From Yinghuangia seranimata (lineage in GTDB: Bacteria > Actinomycetota > Actinomycetes > Streptomycetales > Streptomycetaceae): a DNA stretch of 64,000 bases. The position numbers and the translations under genes were made by a program. The notes below the pieces were generated by a model. The model ran no database searches and was not told the origin of the DNA. It worked only from the letters and a program-made list of their open reading frames with translations. Positions 18,901 through 26,408 of the stretch are shown here, piece by piece (the first letter of the stretch is position 1; the number at the start of each line of letters is the position of its first letter). The stretch covers positions 343,064 to 407,063 of the forward strand of contig NZ_JASAOI010000010.1 of assembly GCF_029953285.1 (NCBI RefSeq), written 5' to 3'.

Positions 18901-19081
18901 CCTGCTGCGCCGCGAGTTCGGCGACCGGGACGCGGTGGACCCGCTGTTCGAGGGGCTGACGGTCGCCGTGGAGTGCGGCGCGGACGCGCTCGCCGACGCG
19001 GCGCGCGCCGAACTGGTGGACATGGGCGAGCTTCCGCCCGTGGTGGGGTCGGGTCCCGCGGGCTACGGGCCGATACCGTGA
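15935..19081 (+). CDS. Large LuxR-family-like ATPase lacking the HTH domain
   Basis: A 1048-aa STAND/AAA-type protein. A Gly/Ala-rich N-terminal extension (1-~100) precedes the ATPase: Walker A GLAGYGKTT (193-201), Walker B IVMVVDDVQWAD (299-310), and the winged-helix/TPR-like remainder with repeats of WYGVVRGDP and SLVRYRQGKLLLAEED type. It is clearly paralogous to the next gene along its whole length (for example PDPLGVRDALDWLMTGL versus PDPQGVRDALDWLMAGL). It stops at RAELVDMGELPPVVG, just where the partner begins its LuxR helix-turn-helix. It therefore cannot bind DNA in the usual way and may sense ATP or ligand and oligomerise with the partner. ATG 15935 follows GGGGAAGG. Its stop overlaps the next start (GTGA). 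Confidence 0.85.
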   Translation: MAEANGSRGSGTPLPAEVSADVPPPGRALGALARRANGAHGVDVLGAGSGAASGGNAVVGPVAGSAVGSALEGAGSGVAAGVDPRMVNGQGPGSVEVVHWDGSEPLLTQAPLLERDGELALVRAVVENLCRHARARSGGFPDGLPDGGGTAAGLGAGVGVGVANHTVSKGRHAAPPVPHPTGPVSGELLIVEGLAGYGKTTMLDQVRRIAVEHHCTVLHSRGGEREQARSFSVVKQLFFNLLAGCTGDERAALLGDWYDIIAPALGLCPATAGSTPDPLGVRDALDWLMTGLTRHRGPIVMVVDDVQWADAESLEWLVNFARNLDQLPVLLVVGRRSEESTDVDELLREMSTLDRTRTVHLGTLSPAAVTRVVEVGLGVRGDDVFNARCHEVTDGSPFVLWAMVGELRRRRLAPVGSNASELAAIAAATIGPKLAARLERMGDCTIEVARAIAVLGSDATPVRVAELAGVDVPKVGVIADRLRAAAILVDQDTLGFLHPLIATAVYQWIQPSARSALHARAARLLVQDGRDARSAAVHLLVTEPCGDAWVVEQLRTAADQDKRAGAPDSALRYLQRALREPPQRDDRAAVRYELGRASFVSSPSDAIMHLRAALADDAADRVLRESIVLQLARALGYTDQIQAAVELLDQEAAAANASSTRLRLQVEHFLWAVFWVDDPDYHTRSRRLKNLVVRLEGNNRTERCLLALRAWYGVVRGDPMVQVLASADQAWGPGLTWTDEDWGFEIPSLLALTYMYCDRNDRAEQLFTAGIAELRSHGWRGTHLSYAHSMRSLVRYRQGKLLLAEEDCRIGLRLALRLGPLAPARWYPIGTLIQVLLARGRVREAVRLAEEHEFTEPFPNAVVFPDPRAVSGELRLAAGMPAEAAADLAAAGEKLEGRGVANPAWCPWRVNLAKALSAYDPETAYEQACEALRRAYRFGAPSAMGQALRVTGRLEGGQKGLAKIEDALMWLEHSDARYEYAVTLVEYGILLRREFGDRDAVDPLFEGLTVAVECGADALADAARAELVDMGELPPVVGSGPAGYGPIP

Positions 19082-22038
19082 GCGCCGCGGCGGCCGCCGC
19101 CCACGATCCGGGGCCCGAGCAGTTGTTCGAGCGGGTGCGCGAGCTGTCGATGGTGCACACGCTGGTCCGGGGGCTGTCGGGCCCGGTGGGCTCGGACGGC
19201 GGCGGGCGCGGCGGGCTGCTGATGTTCGAGGGCGCGGCGGGGCTCGGCAAGACGTCGCTGGTGGACGCGACGCGGCGGATCGCGGCGACGTACGGCACGA
19301 CGGTGCTGCACGCCAAGGGCGGCGAGCGCGAGCAGGGCCGCGCGTTCCACGTGGTGCGGCAGTTGTTCCGGCGGCTGCTGGTGGCGTGCGGCGAGACGGA
19401 GCGGCACGACCTGCTGGGCGGCTGGTGGGATTTGGTGGCTCCGGCGGTGGGCCTGGCGCCGCCCGCGCCGGCGCCGGACGGCGAGGGCGGTGACGGCGCG
19501 GCGCCCGATCCGCAGGGGGTGCGGGACGCGCTGGACTGGCTGATGGCCGGTCTCGGGCAGCGGCGCGGCCGGATGGTGGTGCTGGTCGACGACGCGCACT
19601 GGGCGGACCGCGAGTCGCTGACGTGGCTGGAGTCGTTCGCGCGCACGATCGAGGCGACGCCGGTGCTGATGGTGGTGACGCGCCGTCCGGAGGAGCCGAC
19701 GCCGAACGCGGACCTGCTCGGCGAGCTGGCGGGGCTGCCGGGCATCCACCGGCGCGACCTGTCGCCGCTGTCGCCGCCGGCGGTCTCGGCGATGGTGCGG
19801 CAGCGGCTGGGGGCGTGCTCGGACGAGGTGTTCTGCCGTACCTGCCATGCCGCGACCGACGGAAACCCTTATGTGGTGGGCCAGTTGCTGGGCGAGGTGG
19901 TGGACCGCGAGCTGAAGCCGACCGCGGCGAACGCCCGCCACCTGGACACGCTCGCGGCGGCGATCGTCGGCCGCGGCATGATCGCCCGCCTGGAGCGCAC
20001 CGGCAGCGCCGCGGTGGGGATCGCCCGCGCGGTGGCGGTGCTCGGCGCCGACGCGACGCTGGGGCGGGCCGCGGCGCTCGCCGGGCTGGACGCCGACGCG
20101 GCCGTCGGTCCGGCCGACCGGCTGCGCGCGGTAAGGGTGTTCGGGTCGGGCGAGCAGCTCGACTTCGCGCACCCGACCATCGCGACCGAGGTGTACCGGC
20201 GAATACCGCCGCAGGCCCGCGGCGCGCTGCACGCCCGCGCCGCGCGTCTGCTCATCGGGGACGGCCACGACGAGGCGCAGGCCGCCGCGCACCTGCTGGC
20301 CACCTACCCGTCCGGGGACCCGTGGGTGGTCGACCGGCTGCGGGCCGCCGCGCGGCAGGACGCGCGCGCGGGTGCCCCCGACGCCGCGTACCGCAACCTG
20401 CTGCGGGCTTTGGAGGAGCCGCCGTTCGGGGAGGAGCGCACGGCGGTGCTGTACGAGCTCGGGCTGACCGCGTTCGTGCACGATCCGCGCGCCGCGATCG
20501 ACCACCTGTACTCGGCGCTCGCGGGCACGCACCCCGAACGGCCGTTCCGGCAGGCCATCGTGCTGCGGCTCGCCAAGGCGCTGGCGCACGACGACCGGAT
20601 GGCCGAGGCGGTGCGGCTGCTCGACGCGGAGGCCCGCGCCACGAAGGTCTCGCGCGGCCGGCTGCGGCTGCAGGCGGAGCACTTCCTGTGGGCGCTCTTC
20701 TGGGTCGACGACGGCGAGGCGCACGCGCGGGCGCGCCGGCTGCGGTCGCTCGCGGGGCGGCTGGCGGGCTCCGACACCACCGAGCGCGCGCTGCTGGGCA
20801 TGCGCGCCTGGTACGGGGTGGTGCGCGGCGACCCGGCGGTGCAGGTCATCGCGTACGCCGAGCGCGCCATGAACCCTCCGTTGAGCTGGGTCGACGAGGA
20901 CTGGGGCTTCGAGGTCCCGGTGCTGACCGCGCTCGCGTTCCTGTACTGCGACCAGCCCGAGCGGGCGGAGGCGTGCTTCCTCGACGGCATCGCCGAGCTG
21001 GAGGCGCGCGGCTGGCGCGGCACGCACCTGGCGTTCGGGCACACGCTGCTGGCGCACATCCGCTACCGGCAGGGGCGGCTCGCGGAGGCGGAGGCGGGCG
21101 CCCGCGTCGGGCTGGAGTACGCCGACCGGCTCGGGCCGGACGCGCCCGCGCGCTGGTACGCGGTCGGCACCCTCATGCAGGTCCTCATGGCGGTCGGGCG
21201 GCTGGACGAGGCCCAGGAGCTCGCCGACCGGTACGGCTACGGCGAACCCTTCCCGCAGGCCGTCGTGTTCCCGGTGCCGCAGGTGGTGTGCGGGGAACTG
21301 CACCTGGCGCGGCACGAGTACGCGGCCGCGGTGGAGGACCTGACCGCGGCGGGGACGGGGCTGGACGCGCGCGGGTCGACGAACCCGGCGTGGTGCCCGT
21401 GGCGGCCGTACCTCGCGCACGCGCTGCTGCCGACGGATCCGGCGGCGGCGCGAAGGGTCGCGAACCGGGCCGTGGGACAGGCGTACGTGTTCGGCGCGCC
21501 GTCCGCGCTCGGGCAGGCGCTGCGCGCCGCCGGGCAGGTCATCGGCGGCGCGGAGGGCCTGGCGAAGCTCGGCGAGTCGGTGCGCTGGCTCGCGGACTCG
21601 CCGGCCCGGTTCGAACACGCGCTCTCGCTCGTGGAATACGGTGCGGCGCTGCGGCGCGCGAAGCGGATCACGGAGGCGCGGCTGCAGCTCGGCGCGGGTC
21701 TGGAGGCGGCGGTGCGGTGCGGGGCCGAGGCGTTGGCGGCGCGGGCGCGGGCGGAGCTCATCGCGGCCGGCGGGCGGCCGCGGCGCGCGTACCGGACGGG
21801 CGTGGAGGCGCTGACCGTGCGCGAACGCCAGACCGCCGAACTGGTGGTCGGCGGCCTGTCGAACGCGGCGGTGGCCCGGCACCTGGCGGTGCGCGTCGGC
21901 ACCGTGCAGAAGCACCTGACGGCGGTCTACGCCAAGCTCGGCACCGACCGGGCGGGGCTGGCCGACTGCCTGGAGGCGGCCGGGTTCACGGCGCCCGGGT
22001 CAGCACCGCCCGCGAGTAGAGCACGGGGCGGTAGGTGA
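19078..22038 (+). CDS. LAL-type LuxR-family transcriptional regulator
   Basis: A 986-aa large ATP-binding LuxR regulator. Walker A GAAGLGKTS lies at about 52-60. Walker B is MVVLVDDAHWAD. A long helical repeat domain follows, and a C-terminal LuxR helix-turn-helix: ALTVRERQTAELVVGGLSNAAVA, then HLAVRVGTVQKHLTAVYAKLG (about 905-970). In place of the common NLxxSxxTVExHL the core reads HLAVRVGTVQKHL. GTG 19078 overlaps the previous stop, so both proteins are made in coupled fashion. The last 53 bases overlap the convergent 150-aa gene. LAL regulators activate sugar, cholesterol or secondary-metabolite genes; the target here is unknown, but the thiolase operon is adjacent. Confidence 0.9.
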   Translation: MSAAAAAAHDPGPEQLFERVRELSMVHTLVRGLSGPVGSDGGGRGGLLMFEGAAGLGKTSLVDATRRIAATYGTTVLHAKGGEREQGRAFHVVRQLFRRLLVACGETERHDLLGGWWDLVAPAVGLAPPAPAPDGEGGDGAAPDPQGVRDALDWLMAGLGQRRGRMVVLVDDAHWADRESLTWLESFARTIEATPVLMVVTRRPEEPTPNADLLGELAGLPGIHRRDLSPLSPPAVSAMVRQRLGACSDEVFCRTCHAATDGNPYVVGQLLGEVVDRELKPTAANARHLDTLAAAIVGRGMIARLERTGSAAVGIARAVAVLGADATLGRAAALAGLDADAAVGPADRLRAVRVFGSGEQLDFAHPTIATEVYRRIPPQARGALHARAARLLIGDGHDEAQAAAHLLATYPSGDPWVVDRLRAAARQDARAGAPDAAYRNLLRALEEPPFGEERTAVLYELGLTAFVHDPRAAIDHLYSALAGTHPERPFRQAIVLRLAKALAHDDRMAEAVRLLDAEARATKVSRGRLRLQAEHFLWALFWVDDGEAHARARRLRSLAGRLAGSDTTERALLGMRAWYGVVRGDPAVQVIAYAERAMNPPLSWVDEDWGFEVPVLTALAFLYCDQPERAEACFLDGIAELEARGWRGTHLAFGHTLLAHIRYRQGRLAEAEAGARVGLEYADRLGPDAPARWYAVGTLMQVLMAVGRLDEAQELADRYGYGEPFPQAVVFPVPQVVCGELHLARHEYAAAVEDLTAAGTGLDARGSTNPAWCPWRPYLAHALLPTDPAAARRVANRAVGQAYVFGAPSALGQALRAAGQVIGGAEGLAKLGESVRWLADSPARFEHALSLVEYGAALRRAKRITEARLQLGAGLEAAVRCGAEALAARARAELIAAGGRPRRAYRTGVEALTVRERQTAELVVGGLSNAAVARHLAVRVGTVQKHLTAVYAKLGTDRAGLADCLEAAGFTAPGSAPPASRARGGR

Positions 22039-22438
22039 TCACCGAGCGGCTGAGGCGCAGCGTCATGCCGCGTCCCAGCCGGTCCAGGGCGACGGTGACG
22101 GGGCTGCTGCCGTAGCCCTCGATGGTGATCGACCCGGTCCCGTGCGGCAGGTCGAGGCGGCCGTACGCGTAGCCGAGCAGCACGTGCGAGCGGCGGTACC
22201 GGAACCGTGCGGCGTCGCCGGGGTCGTCGGCGGGCTTCGCGTCGATCAGGTACGCGGTGTGCACGCCGCGGAAGGAGCCGTTCGCCGCGAGCCGGATGTC
22301 GAGGAAGAAGTCCCGCAGGTCGTAGCCGTCGTGGCCGTCGCCGCCCGGCACGACGACCGGGTCGGACACCCAGCGGGCGGCCGGCCCGCGCGCGGGTCGC
22401 GCCGTGGGGAGCGGGGGCAGGCGAGAGGTCAGTGCCAT
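21986..22438 (-). CDS. Hypothetical beta-rich protein, 150 aa
   Basis: I do not recognise the family. The product has no signal peptide or membrane helix. It has alternating hydrophobic/polar strands (SHVLLGYAYGRLDLPHGTGSITIEGYG, VALDRLGRGMTLRLSRSVITY) that look like a small beta-sandwich. A metal-site-like HDGYDLRDFFLDI segment lies near residue 38. ATG 22438 has AGGAG seven bases upstream, and codon bias supports this frame. Its 3' end overlaps the LuxR-family gene by 53 bases tail-to-tail. It is the only gene before the 680-base gap leading to dapD. Confidence 0.6.
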   Translation of the reverse strand: MALTSRLPPLPTARPARGPAARWVSDPVVVPGGDGHDGYDLRDFFLDIRLAANGSFRGVHTAYLIDAKPADDPGDAARFRYRRSHVLLGYAYGRLDLPHGTGSITIEGYGSSPVTVALDRLGRGMTLRLSRSVITYRPVLYSRAVLTRAP

Positions 22439-22645
22439 GAGGGCTCCTGCGGACGGGGTCGCGGACGTCGTTCTACGGGACGAACTGCGGCGCGGCCGAC
22501 GAGCAGGCCGGACGCGCCGTGTCGGGCTCCGACCCGCGTGCGGCGTCGGCCGGGAGCCGCCACCCCCGCCAGGGTGGTGCCGCACGCGGGTCTCGGAGGC
22601 CGGTGCGCCGCGGCGTGCGGCGCGGCCCGGCGGGACCGTGCTGTT

Positions 22646-22690
22646 CCGTGGGGATCCGTGGGGAACCTGTGGGGATCCGCGGGGATCCGT
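22646..22690. repeat. Imperfect 10-11-bp tandem repeat
   Basis: Four units of the form CCGTGGGGAT (variants CCGTGGGGAA, CCTGTGGGGAT, CCGCGGGGAT) follow each other, creating three BamHI-like GGATCC junctions. They lie in the middle of the gap upstream of dapD. Confidence 0.7.
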
Positions 22691-22997
22691 TGTGCTCGGT
22701 CGTGTGCGGCGGCGCTCCGGTGTGTCGCGGCGGGGGCGGGCGCGTGCCCGGCACGCCCGACCGGCCCGTCCGACCGACGAGTCCGCTGCCAGACGACACC
22801 TCCGCTCCCGGCGTCCTCGCGCCGGATCGGGCCCACCCGTGGCAGCGGACCCGTCCGGCCACCCCCCAGCGGCCGCACCGCCGTCCCCCCTCGGTGGGCG
22901 CGCGGCCGCGCGAGCGTACGAGCGCTCGTGGGTGCCAGCCTGCCGGACCGGGACGTGCGGCGCAGTGGAGGAACCCCTCTACTCTTTGCCGCCCAAA

Positions 22998-23014
22998 GAC
23001 CCCTGATTGGGGTC
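22998..23014 (+). promoter_or_regulatory. Small hairpin upstream of dapD
   Basis: GACCCC-TGATT-GGGGTC, a perfect 6-bp dyad about 105 bases before the dapD start, in a slightly AT-richer stretch. It could be an operator or a leader hairpin; nothing decides between them. Confidence 0.35.
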
Positions 23015-23105
23015 GGATACCCGCCAAGGCGTCGGTATCCGGCCGCCCGCGGCAGACGCGGGCCGCCGCGGGCCGCCGCACCGGGGGGCTGCGGGAGGCG
23101 CCCGG

Positions 23106-23111
23106 TAACGT
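23106..23111 (+). promoter_or_regulatory. Probable -10 box for leaderless dapD
   Basis: TAACGT ends seven bases before GTG 23119 with no Shine-Dalgarno sequence between. This spacing would put the transcription start at the initiation codon. No good -35 box is visible. Confidence 0.4.
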
Positions 23112-23118
23112 AGGCGGC

Positions 23119-24117
23119 GTGATCGACACGTCTTCCTCCCCCGCTTCCCCGACCGCCGGAGCCGTCGCGGCCGGCCTGGCCACGCTCGCGGCCGACGGCA
23201 CCGTGCTGGACACCTGGTACCCGGCCCCCGCGCTCACCGACGGCGGCGACAAGGCCGAAACCGTGCGCCTGACCGCCGACGAGGCCGTCGCGGCGCTCGG
23301 TGCCGACGTGGCCGCCGGGCTCGGCGCCGACGAGCTGCGCGGCGTCGAGGTGGTCGCCGTCCGCACCGTGATCGGCTCGCTCGCCGACGCCCCGGTCGAC
23401 GCCCACGACTCCTACCTGCGGCTGCACCTGCTCAGCCACCGCCTGGTCCGCCCGCACGGCGCGAACCTCGACGGCGTGTTCGGGCTGCTGGCCAACGTCG
23501 CGTGGACCAACCTCGGACCGGTCCCGGTCGACGGCGTCGCCGCCGCCCGGCTGCGGGCGCGTGCCGCGCGCGTGCCGTTCGAGGTCGCGGGCGTGGACAA
23601 GTTCCCGCGCATGACCGAGTACGTGATCCCGTCGGGCGTCCGCATCGCCGACACCACCCGGGTCCGCCTCGGCGCGCACCTGGCGTCGGGCACGACGGTC
23701 ATGCACGAGGGCTTCTGCAACTTCAACGCCGGCACGCTCGGCGCCTCCATGGTGGAAGGCCGCATCAGCGCGGGCGTCGTGGTCGGCGACCACAGCGACG
23801 TCGGCGGCGGCTCCTCGATCATGGGCACCCTGTCGGGCGGCGGCAAGCAGGTCATCTCCGTCGGCGAACGCTGCCTCCTGGGCGCCAACGCGGGCATCGG
23901 CATCTCGCTCGGCGACGACTGCATCGTCGAGGCCGGCCTCTACGTCACCGCCGGCACCCGCGTCACCCTCCAGGACGGCACCGTCGTCAAGGCCGCCGAA
24001 CTCTCCGGCCGCGACGGCCTCCTCCTGCGCCGCAACTCCCAGTCGGGCGCGGTCGAGGGCATCTGGCGCACCGAGTCCTGGGGCTCCCTGAACGCCGACC
24101 TGCACAAGAACGACTGA
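23119..24117 (+). CDS. dapD: Tetrahydrodipicolinate N-succinyltransferase
   Basis: Transfers a succinyl group from succinyl-CoA to tetrahydrodipicolinate in the succinylase branch of lysine/meso-diaminopimelate synthesis, needed for peptidoglycan. The 332-aa protein is the long actinobacterial form. It has an N-terminal domain ([19 protein letters not shown]), then [43 protein letters not shown]. The left-handed beta-helix of hexapeptide repeats follows ([57 protein letters not shown]). GTG 23119 is chosen because conserved sequence begins there; the transcript may be leaderless. A terminator with a corrupted interior follows. Confidence 0.95.
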   Translation: MIDTSSSPASPTAGAVAAGLATLAADGTVLDTWYPAPALTDGGDKAETVRLTADEAVAALGADVAAGLGADELRGVEVVAVRTVIGSLADAPVDAHDSYLRLHLLSHRLVRPHGANLDGVFGLLANVAWTNLGPVPVDGVAAARLRARAARVPFEVAGVDKFPRMTEYVIPSGVRIADTTRVRLGAHLASGTTVMHEGFCNFNAGTLGASMVEGRISAGVVVGDHSDVGGGSSIMGTLSGGGKQVISVGERCLLGANAGIGISLGDDCIVEAGLYVTAGTRVTLQDGTVVKAAELSGRDGLLLRRNSQSGAVEGIWRTESWGSLNADLHKND

Positions 24118-24133
24118 CCAAGGTCACGCCACC

Positions 24134-24267
24134 GAACGGGCGGGGGGGGGGGGGCGCCCCCCCCGGGCCGCCCCCCCCCCGGCGGGCGGCACCACCCCCC
24201 CCCCCCCCCCCCCCCCCCCCCGGGGGGGGGGGCCCCCCCCCCCCCCCGCCCCCCCCCCCGCCCGTTC
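24134..24267. terminator. dapD terminator with suspect G/C homopolymers
   Basis: Outer arms GAACGGGCGGG (24134-24144) and CCCGCCCGTTC (24257-24267) pair perfectly just after the dapD stop. The ~110 bases in between are long G and C runs with no natural look. The hairpin is probably real, the interior sequence probably not. Confidence 0.6.
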
Positions 24268-24324
24268 GCATGAACGCCGCGCGAACGCCGCACCCGTGCT
24301 CGGGCGCCGCCCTGGCTTCGTCCC

Positions 24325-24657
24325 GTGGACGCCGACGCGAACTACAGCATCGAGCTCGAGCCGGAGGTCGAGCAGTGGTTCACGATGCTGCCCGCCCGCC
24401 AGTACCGCCAGGTCGAGGAGAAGGCCGAACCACTCGCGGCGCGCCCGACCACACTGGGTGAGCCGCATTCGCGCCACCTCGGTGACGGCCTCCGCGAACT
24501 GCGCTTCAGCCTCGACGGCGTCGGGAGGGCAAATGAACCACGCACGCCGGCAGATCGCGCGGGAGCGGGCGCTGCGCGGAGGTGTCGAGCCGCCGGAGGT
24601 GGCCGCGGCGCGGGAGCAGATCCGGTTGGCGATGGCGCTTGGGCAGTTGGTCCATGA
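24325..24657 (+). pseudogene. Truncated RelE/HigB-like toxin
   Basis: The first ~70 codons encode a RelE/HigB-like toxin start: ANYSIELEPEVEQWFTMLPARQYRQVEEKAEPL, then GEPHSRHLGDGLRELRFSLDG. In intact family members the LRELRF strand is followed by the core beta-strands with the basic catalytic residues (typically a VFRKT-type segment). Here that part is missing: the frame runs directly over the ribosome-binding site and start of the antitoxin gene and ends at 24657 with Arg/Ala/Gly-rich residues. This is best explained by an internal deletion that removed the toxin's C-terminal half. No ribosome-binding site precedes GTG 24325. Confidence 0.6.
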
Positions 24658-24868
24658 CCGCCGTACCGAGCTCGGGCTGTCGGAGGCGGGGCTCGGGGAG
24701 CGGCTCGGGGTGGCGGCCGACGAGGTTGAGCGGATCGAGGTGGGCGGCGTTCTGCCGGTCATGTCGGAGCTGTTGCTGCGGCTGGCCGTGGCTCTGGACG
24801 TCGTCGTCGACCTGCACGTCGCGGGCTCGGGCGCGAGCACCGTGGCGTTCGCGGTGCGGGCTGCTTGA
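24533..24868 (+). CDS. HTH antitoxin (Xre/HigA-like), orphaned
   Basis: A 111-aa DNA-binding protein. Its helix-turn-helix is IRLAMALGQLVHDRRTELGLSEAGLGERLGVAADEVERIEVGGV (about residues 30-73), a Xre/HigA-type domain as found in antitoxins that both neutralise a toxin and repress their operon. The C-terminal region MSELLLRLAVALDVVVDLHV continues the usual HigA pattern. ATG 24533 has GGGAGG close upstream. The gene order (toxin then antitoxin) fits HigBA-type modules, but the toxin is broken, so the antitoxin may now act only as a regulator. Confidence 0.75.
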   Translation: MNHARRQIARERALRGGVEPPEVAAAREQIRLAMALGQLVHDRRTELGLSEAGLGERLGVAADEVERIEVGGVLPVMSELLLRLAVALDVVVDLHVAGSGASTVAFAVRAA

Positions 24869-24878
24869 CCGTTGCCCG

Positions 24879-25640
24879 TCAGGCGGCTGCTTCGTCGTCG
24901 GGTTCGGGGCGGGTCAGGGTCAGGACGGCGTCGAGGAAGGCGGCGGTGTCGCTCAGGTCGGGGAGGACGGCGTGGGCGCCAGCGGCTTGCAGGGTGGCGG
25001 GTGGGGTGTTGCCGGTGGCCACGGCGAGGACGGCGGCGTTGTTGTCGAGGGCGGCTTCGACGTCGCGGACGGTGTCGCCGATCAGGACGGTGCGGCGGCC
25101 GGGGAAGTCGGTGCCGTAGACGGCGGCGGCGCGGTGGCGGGCTATCGGGACGAGGGCCGGGCGGTGGGCGTGGTCGTCGCCGTAGGCGCCGAGGTCGAGG
25201 CGGAGCAGGTCGGTGGGGAGCCCGCACATGGACAGTTTCACGCGGGCGGGGCCGGCGGTGTTGCCGGTGAGGACGCTCTGGACGACGTGGGCCGCGCGGT
25301 CGAGTTCGCGGACCGCGGCGACGGCGCCCGGTAGCGCGACGCCTTCGCGGCGGATCTGGTCGGCGCGGTCCACGATGCCCGCGCCGAGTGCGGCGGTGAG
25401 CGCGGCGACGAGGTCGTCGGTGGGGTCGATGCCGTGCGCGGTGAGGGTGTCGCGGGCGATCAGCAGGTCGGTGCTGCCCTCGAAGGGGACGTGTGCGGTG
25501 AGGGTGCGGCCGGTGACGGCGCGGAAGGCCTCGGCGTGGGCGTCGCGGCTGGCGTGCCCGGCTTTGACGAGGGTGCCGTCGAGGTCCCACAGGACGAGGA
25601 CCGGCGCGGCGGGCTGCGGAGTGGCGGAGGCGTGCGGCAC
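24879..25640 (-). CDS. HAD-superfamily phosphatase (phosphoglycolate phosphatase-like)
   Basis: A cytosolic Mg2+-dependent hydrolase, 253 aa. HAD motif I is LWDLDGTLV with both aspartates, motif II is SVLTGNT, and motif IV is TVLIGDTVRDVEAA. The helical cap between motifs I and II (about residues 30-95) is of C1 type as in phosphoglycolate phosphatase and beta-phosphoglucomutase. The lysine of motif III is probably in the RPALVPIARHRA region. Substrate cannot be inferred. GTG 25640 has TACGCT six bases upstream, so the mRNA may be leaderless. The gene converges on the antitoxin with ten bases between stops. Confidence 0.88.
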   Translation of the reverse strand: MPHASATPQPAAPVLVLWDLDGTLVKAGHASRDAHAEAFRAVTGRTLTAHVPFEGSTDLLIARDTLTAHGIDPTDDLVAALTAALGAGIVDRADQIRREGVALPGAVAAVRELDRAAHVVQSVLTGNTAGPARVKLSMCGLPTDLLRLDLGAYGDDHAHRPALVPIARHRAAAVYGTDFPGRRTVLIGDTVRDVEAALDNNAAVLAVATGNTPPATLQAAGAHAVLPDLSDTAAFLDAVLTLTRPEPDDEAAA

Positions 25641-25657
25641 CCGGCCAGCGTAGTTTC

Positions 25658-25686
25658 CCCGCGGCGCGCCGCGGGTTTTTTCTTTT
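25658..25686 (+). terminator. Intrinsic terminator with U-tract
   Basis: A perfect 18-base palindrome CCCGCGGCGCGCCGCGGG (25658-25675) followed by TTTTTTCTTTT. This is the only hairpin noted in the window with a classical U-tract. It points rightward just upstream of the HAD gene start, so it would stop rightward transcripts that read antisense through that gene. Confidence 0.7.
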
Positions 25687-25766
25687 CGGGCGGACCGATG
25701 AGTTCCGGCTGTTCCGGCGGTCTGCACGGGTGGAAGGTCCGGCACGGCACGCGAGAGGCGATCACC

Positions 25767-26384
25767 ATGAAGCTCACCGTCACCACGTTCGTCACGTTGG
25801 ACGGCGTCTACCAGGCCCCGGGCGGTCCGTCCGAGGACCCGTCGGGCGGGTTCACGCACGGCGGGTGGTCGGCGCCGTTCGGGGACGAGGACTTCGGCCG
25901 GTTCATGGTCGGGGTGTTCGAGGACGCCGACGCGTTCCTGCTGGGCCGCCGGACGTACGAGATCTTCAACAGCTACTGGCCGCACCACGACGACCCGGCG
26001 GACCCCATCGCGACGAAGCTGAACACGCTGCCCAAGTACGTCGTGTCGGGTTCGCTGTCGTCGGCCGAGTGGACGAACAGCCGGATCCTCGGCGGCGACC
26101 TGGCCAAGGAGGTCGCGGCGCTCAAGGAGCAGGAGGGCCGCGAGCTGCAGGTGCACGGCAGCGGCGCGCTGGTGCGGTCGCTGCTGGCGCTCGGCGTGGT
26201 GGACACGCTGCACCTGCTGCAGTTCCCGGTGATCCTCGGCACGGGCAAGCGGCTGTTCCCCGAGGACGCGCTGCCGACCCGGTTCCGGCTGGCCGGTTCG
26301 CGGACGACGGCGGCGGGCGTCGCGATCCACTCGTACGAGCGCGACGGCGACCCGGAGTACGGCGACTACGCCGACGAGGGCTGA
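25767..26384 (+). CDS. RibD C-terminal-type (dihydrofolate-reductase-fold) reductase
   Basis: A 205-aa NADPH-type oxidoreductase with the DHFR fold found at the C-terminus of RibD. It opens with MKLTVTTFVTLDGVYQAPGG, has the nucleotide-region motifs FLLGRRTYEIFNSYWP and PKYVVSGSLSSAEW, then GRELQVHGSGALVRSLL and DTLHLLQFPVILGTGKRLF. Standalone proteins of this type are abundant in actinomycetes; most have no known substrate and are unlikely to be true folate reductases. ATG 25767 has a GAGAGG site. It is a single-gene unit followed by a perfect terminator hairpin. Confidence 0.88.
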   Translation: MKLTVTTFVTLDGVYQAPGGPSEDPSGGFTHGGWSAPFGDEDFGRFMVGVFEDADAFLLGRRTYEIFNSYWPHHDDPADPIATKLNTLPKYVVSGSLSSAEWTNSRILGGDLAKEVAALKEQEGRELQVHGSGALVRSLLALGVVDTLHLLQFPVILGTGKRLFPEDALPTRFRLAGSRTTAAGVAIHSYERDGDPEYGDYADEG

Positions 26385-26408
26385 TCCGCGCACCCGCACG
26401 CGGCTGCT

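Larger units (their letters stand above)
22439..23118. other. Long divergent intergenic region before dapD
   Basis: A 680-base gap without a credible gene. It holds a cluster of GGGGATCC-type repeats (22646-22690), a small hairpin (22998-23014) and a -10-like box just before dapD. Frames that are open here encode Arg/Pro/Gly-rich low-complexity products without ribosome-binding sites. The size and repeats suggest regulation of dapD or of the leftward 150-aa gene. Confidence 0.45.

Noticed and set aside
22519..23118. An N-terminal extension of about 200 codons on dapD
   Set aside because: The extension is low-complexity and covers the repeat cluster; DapD homology begins at GTG 23119.
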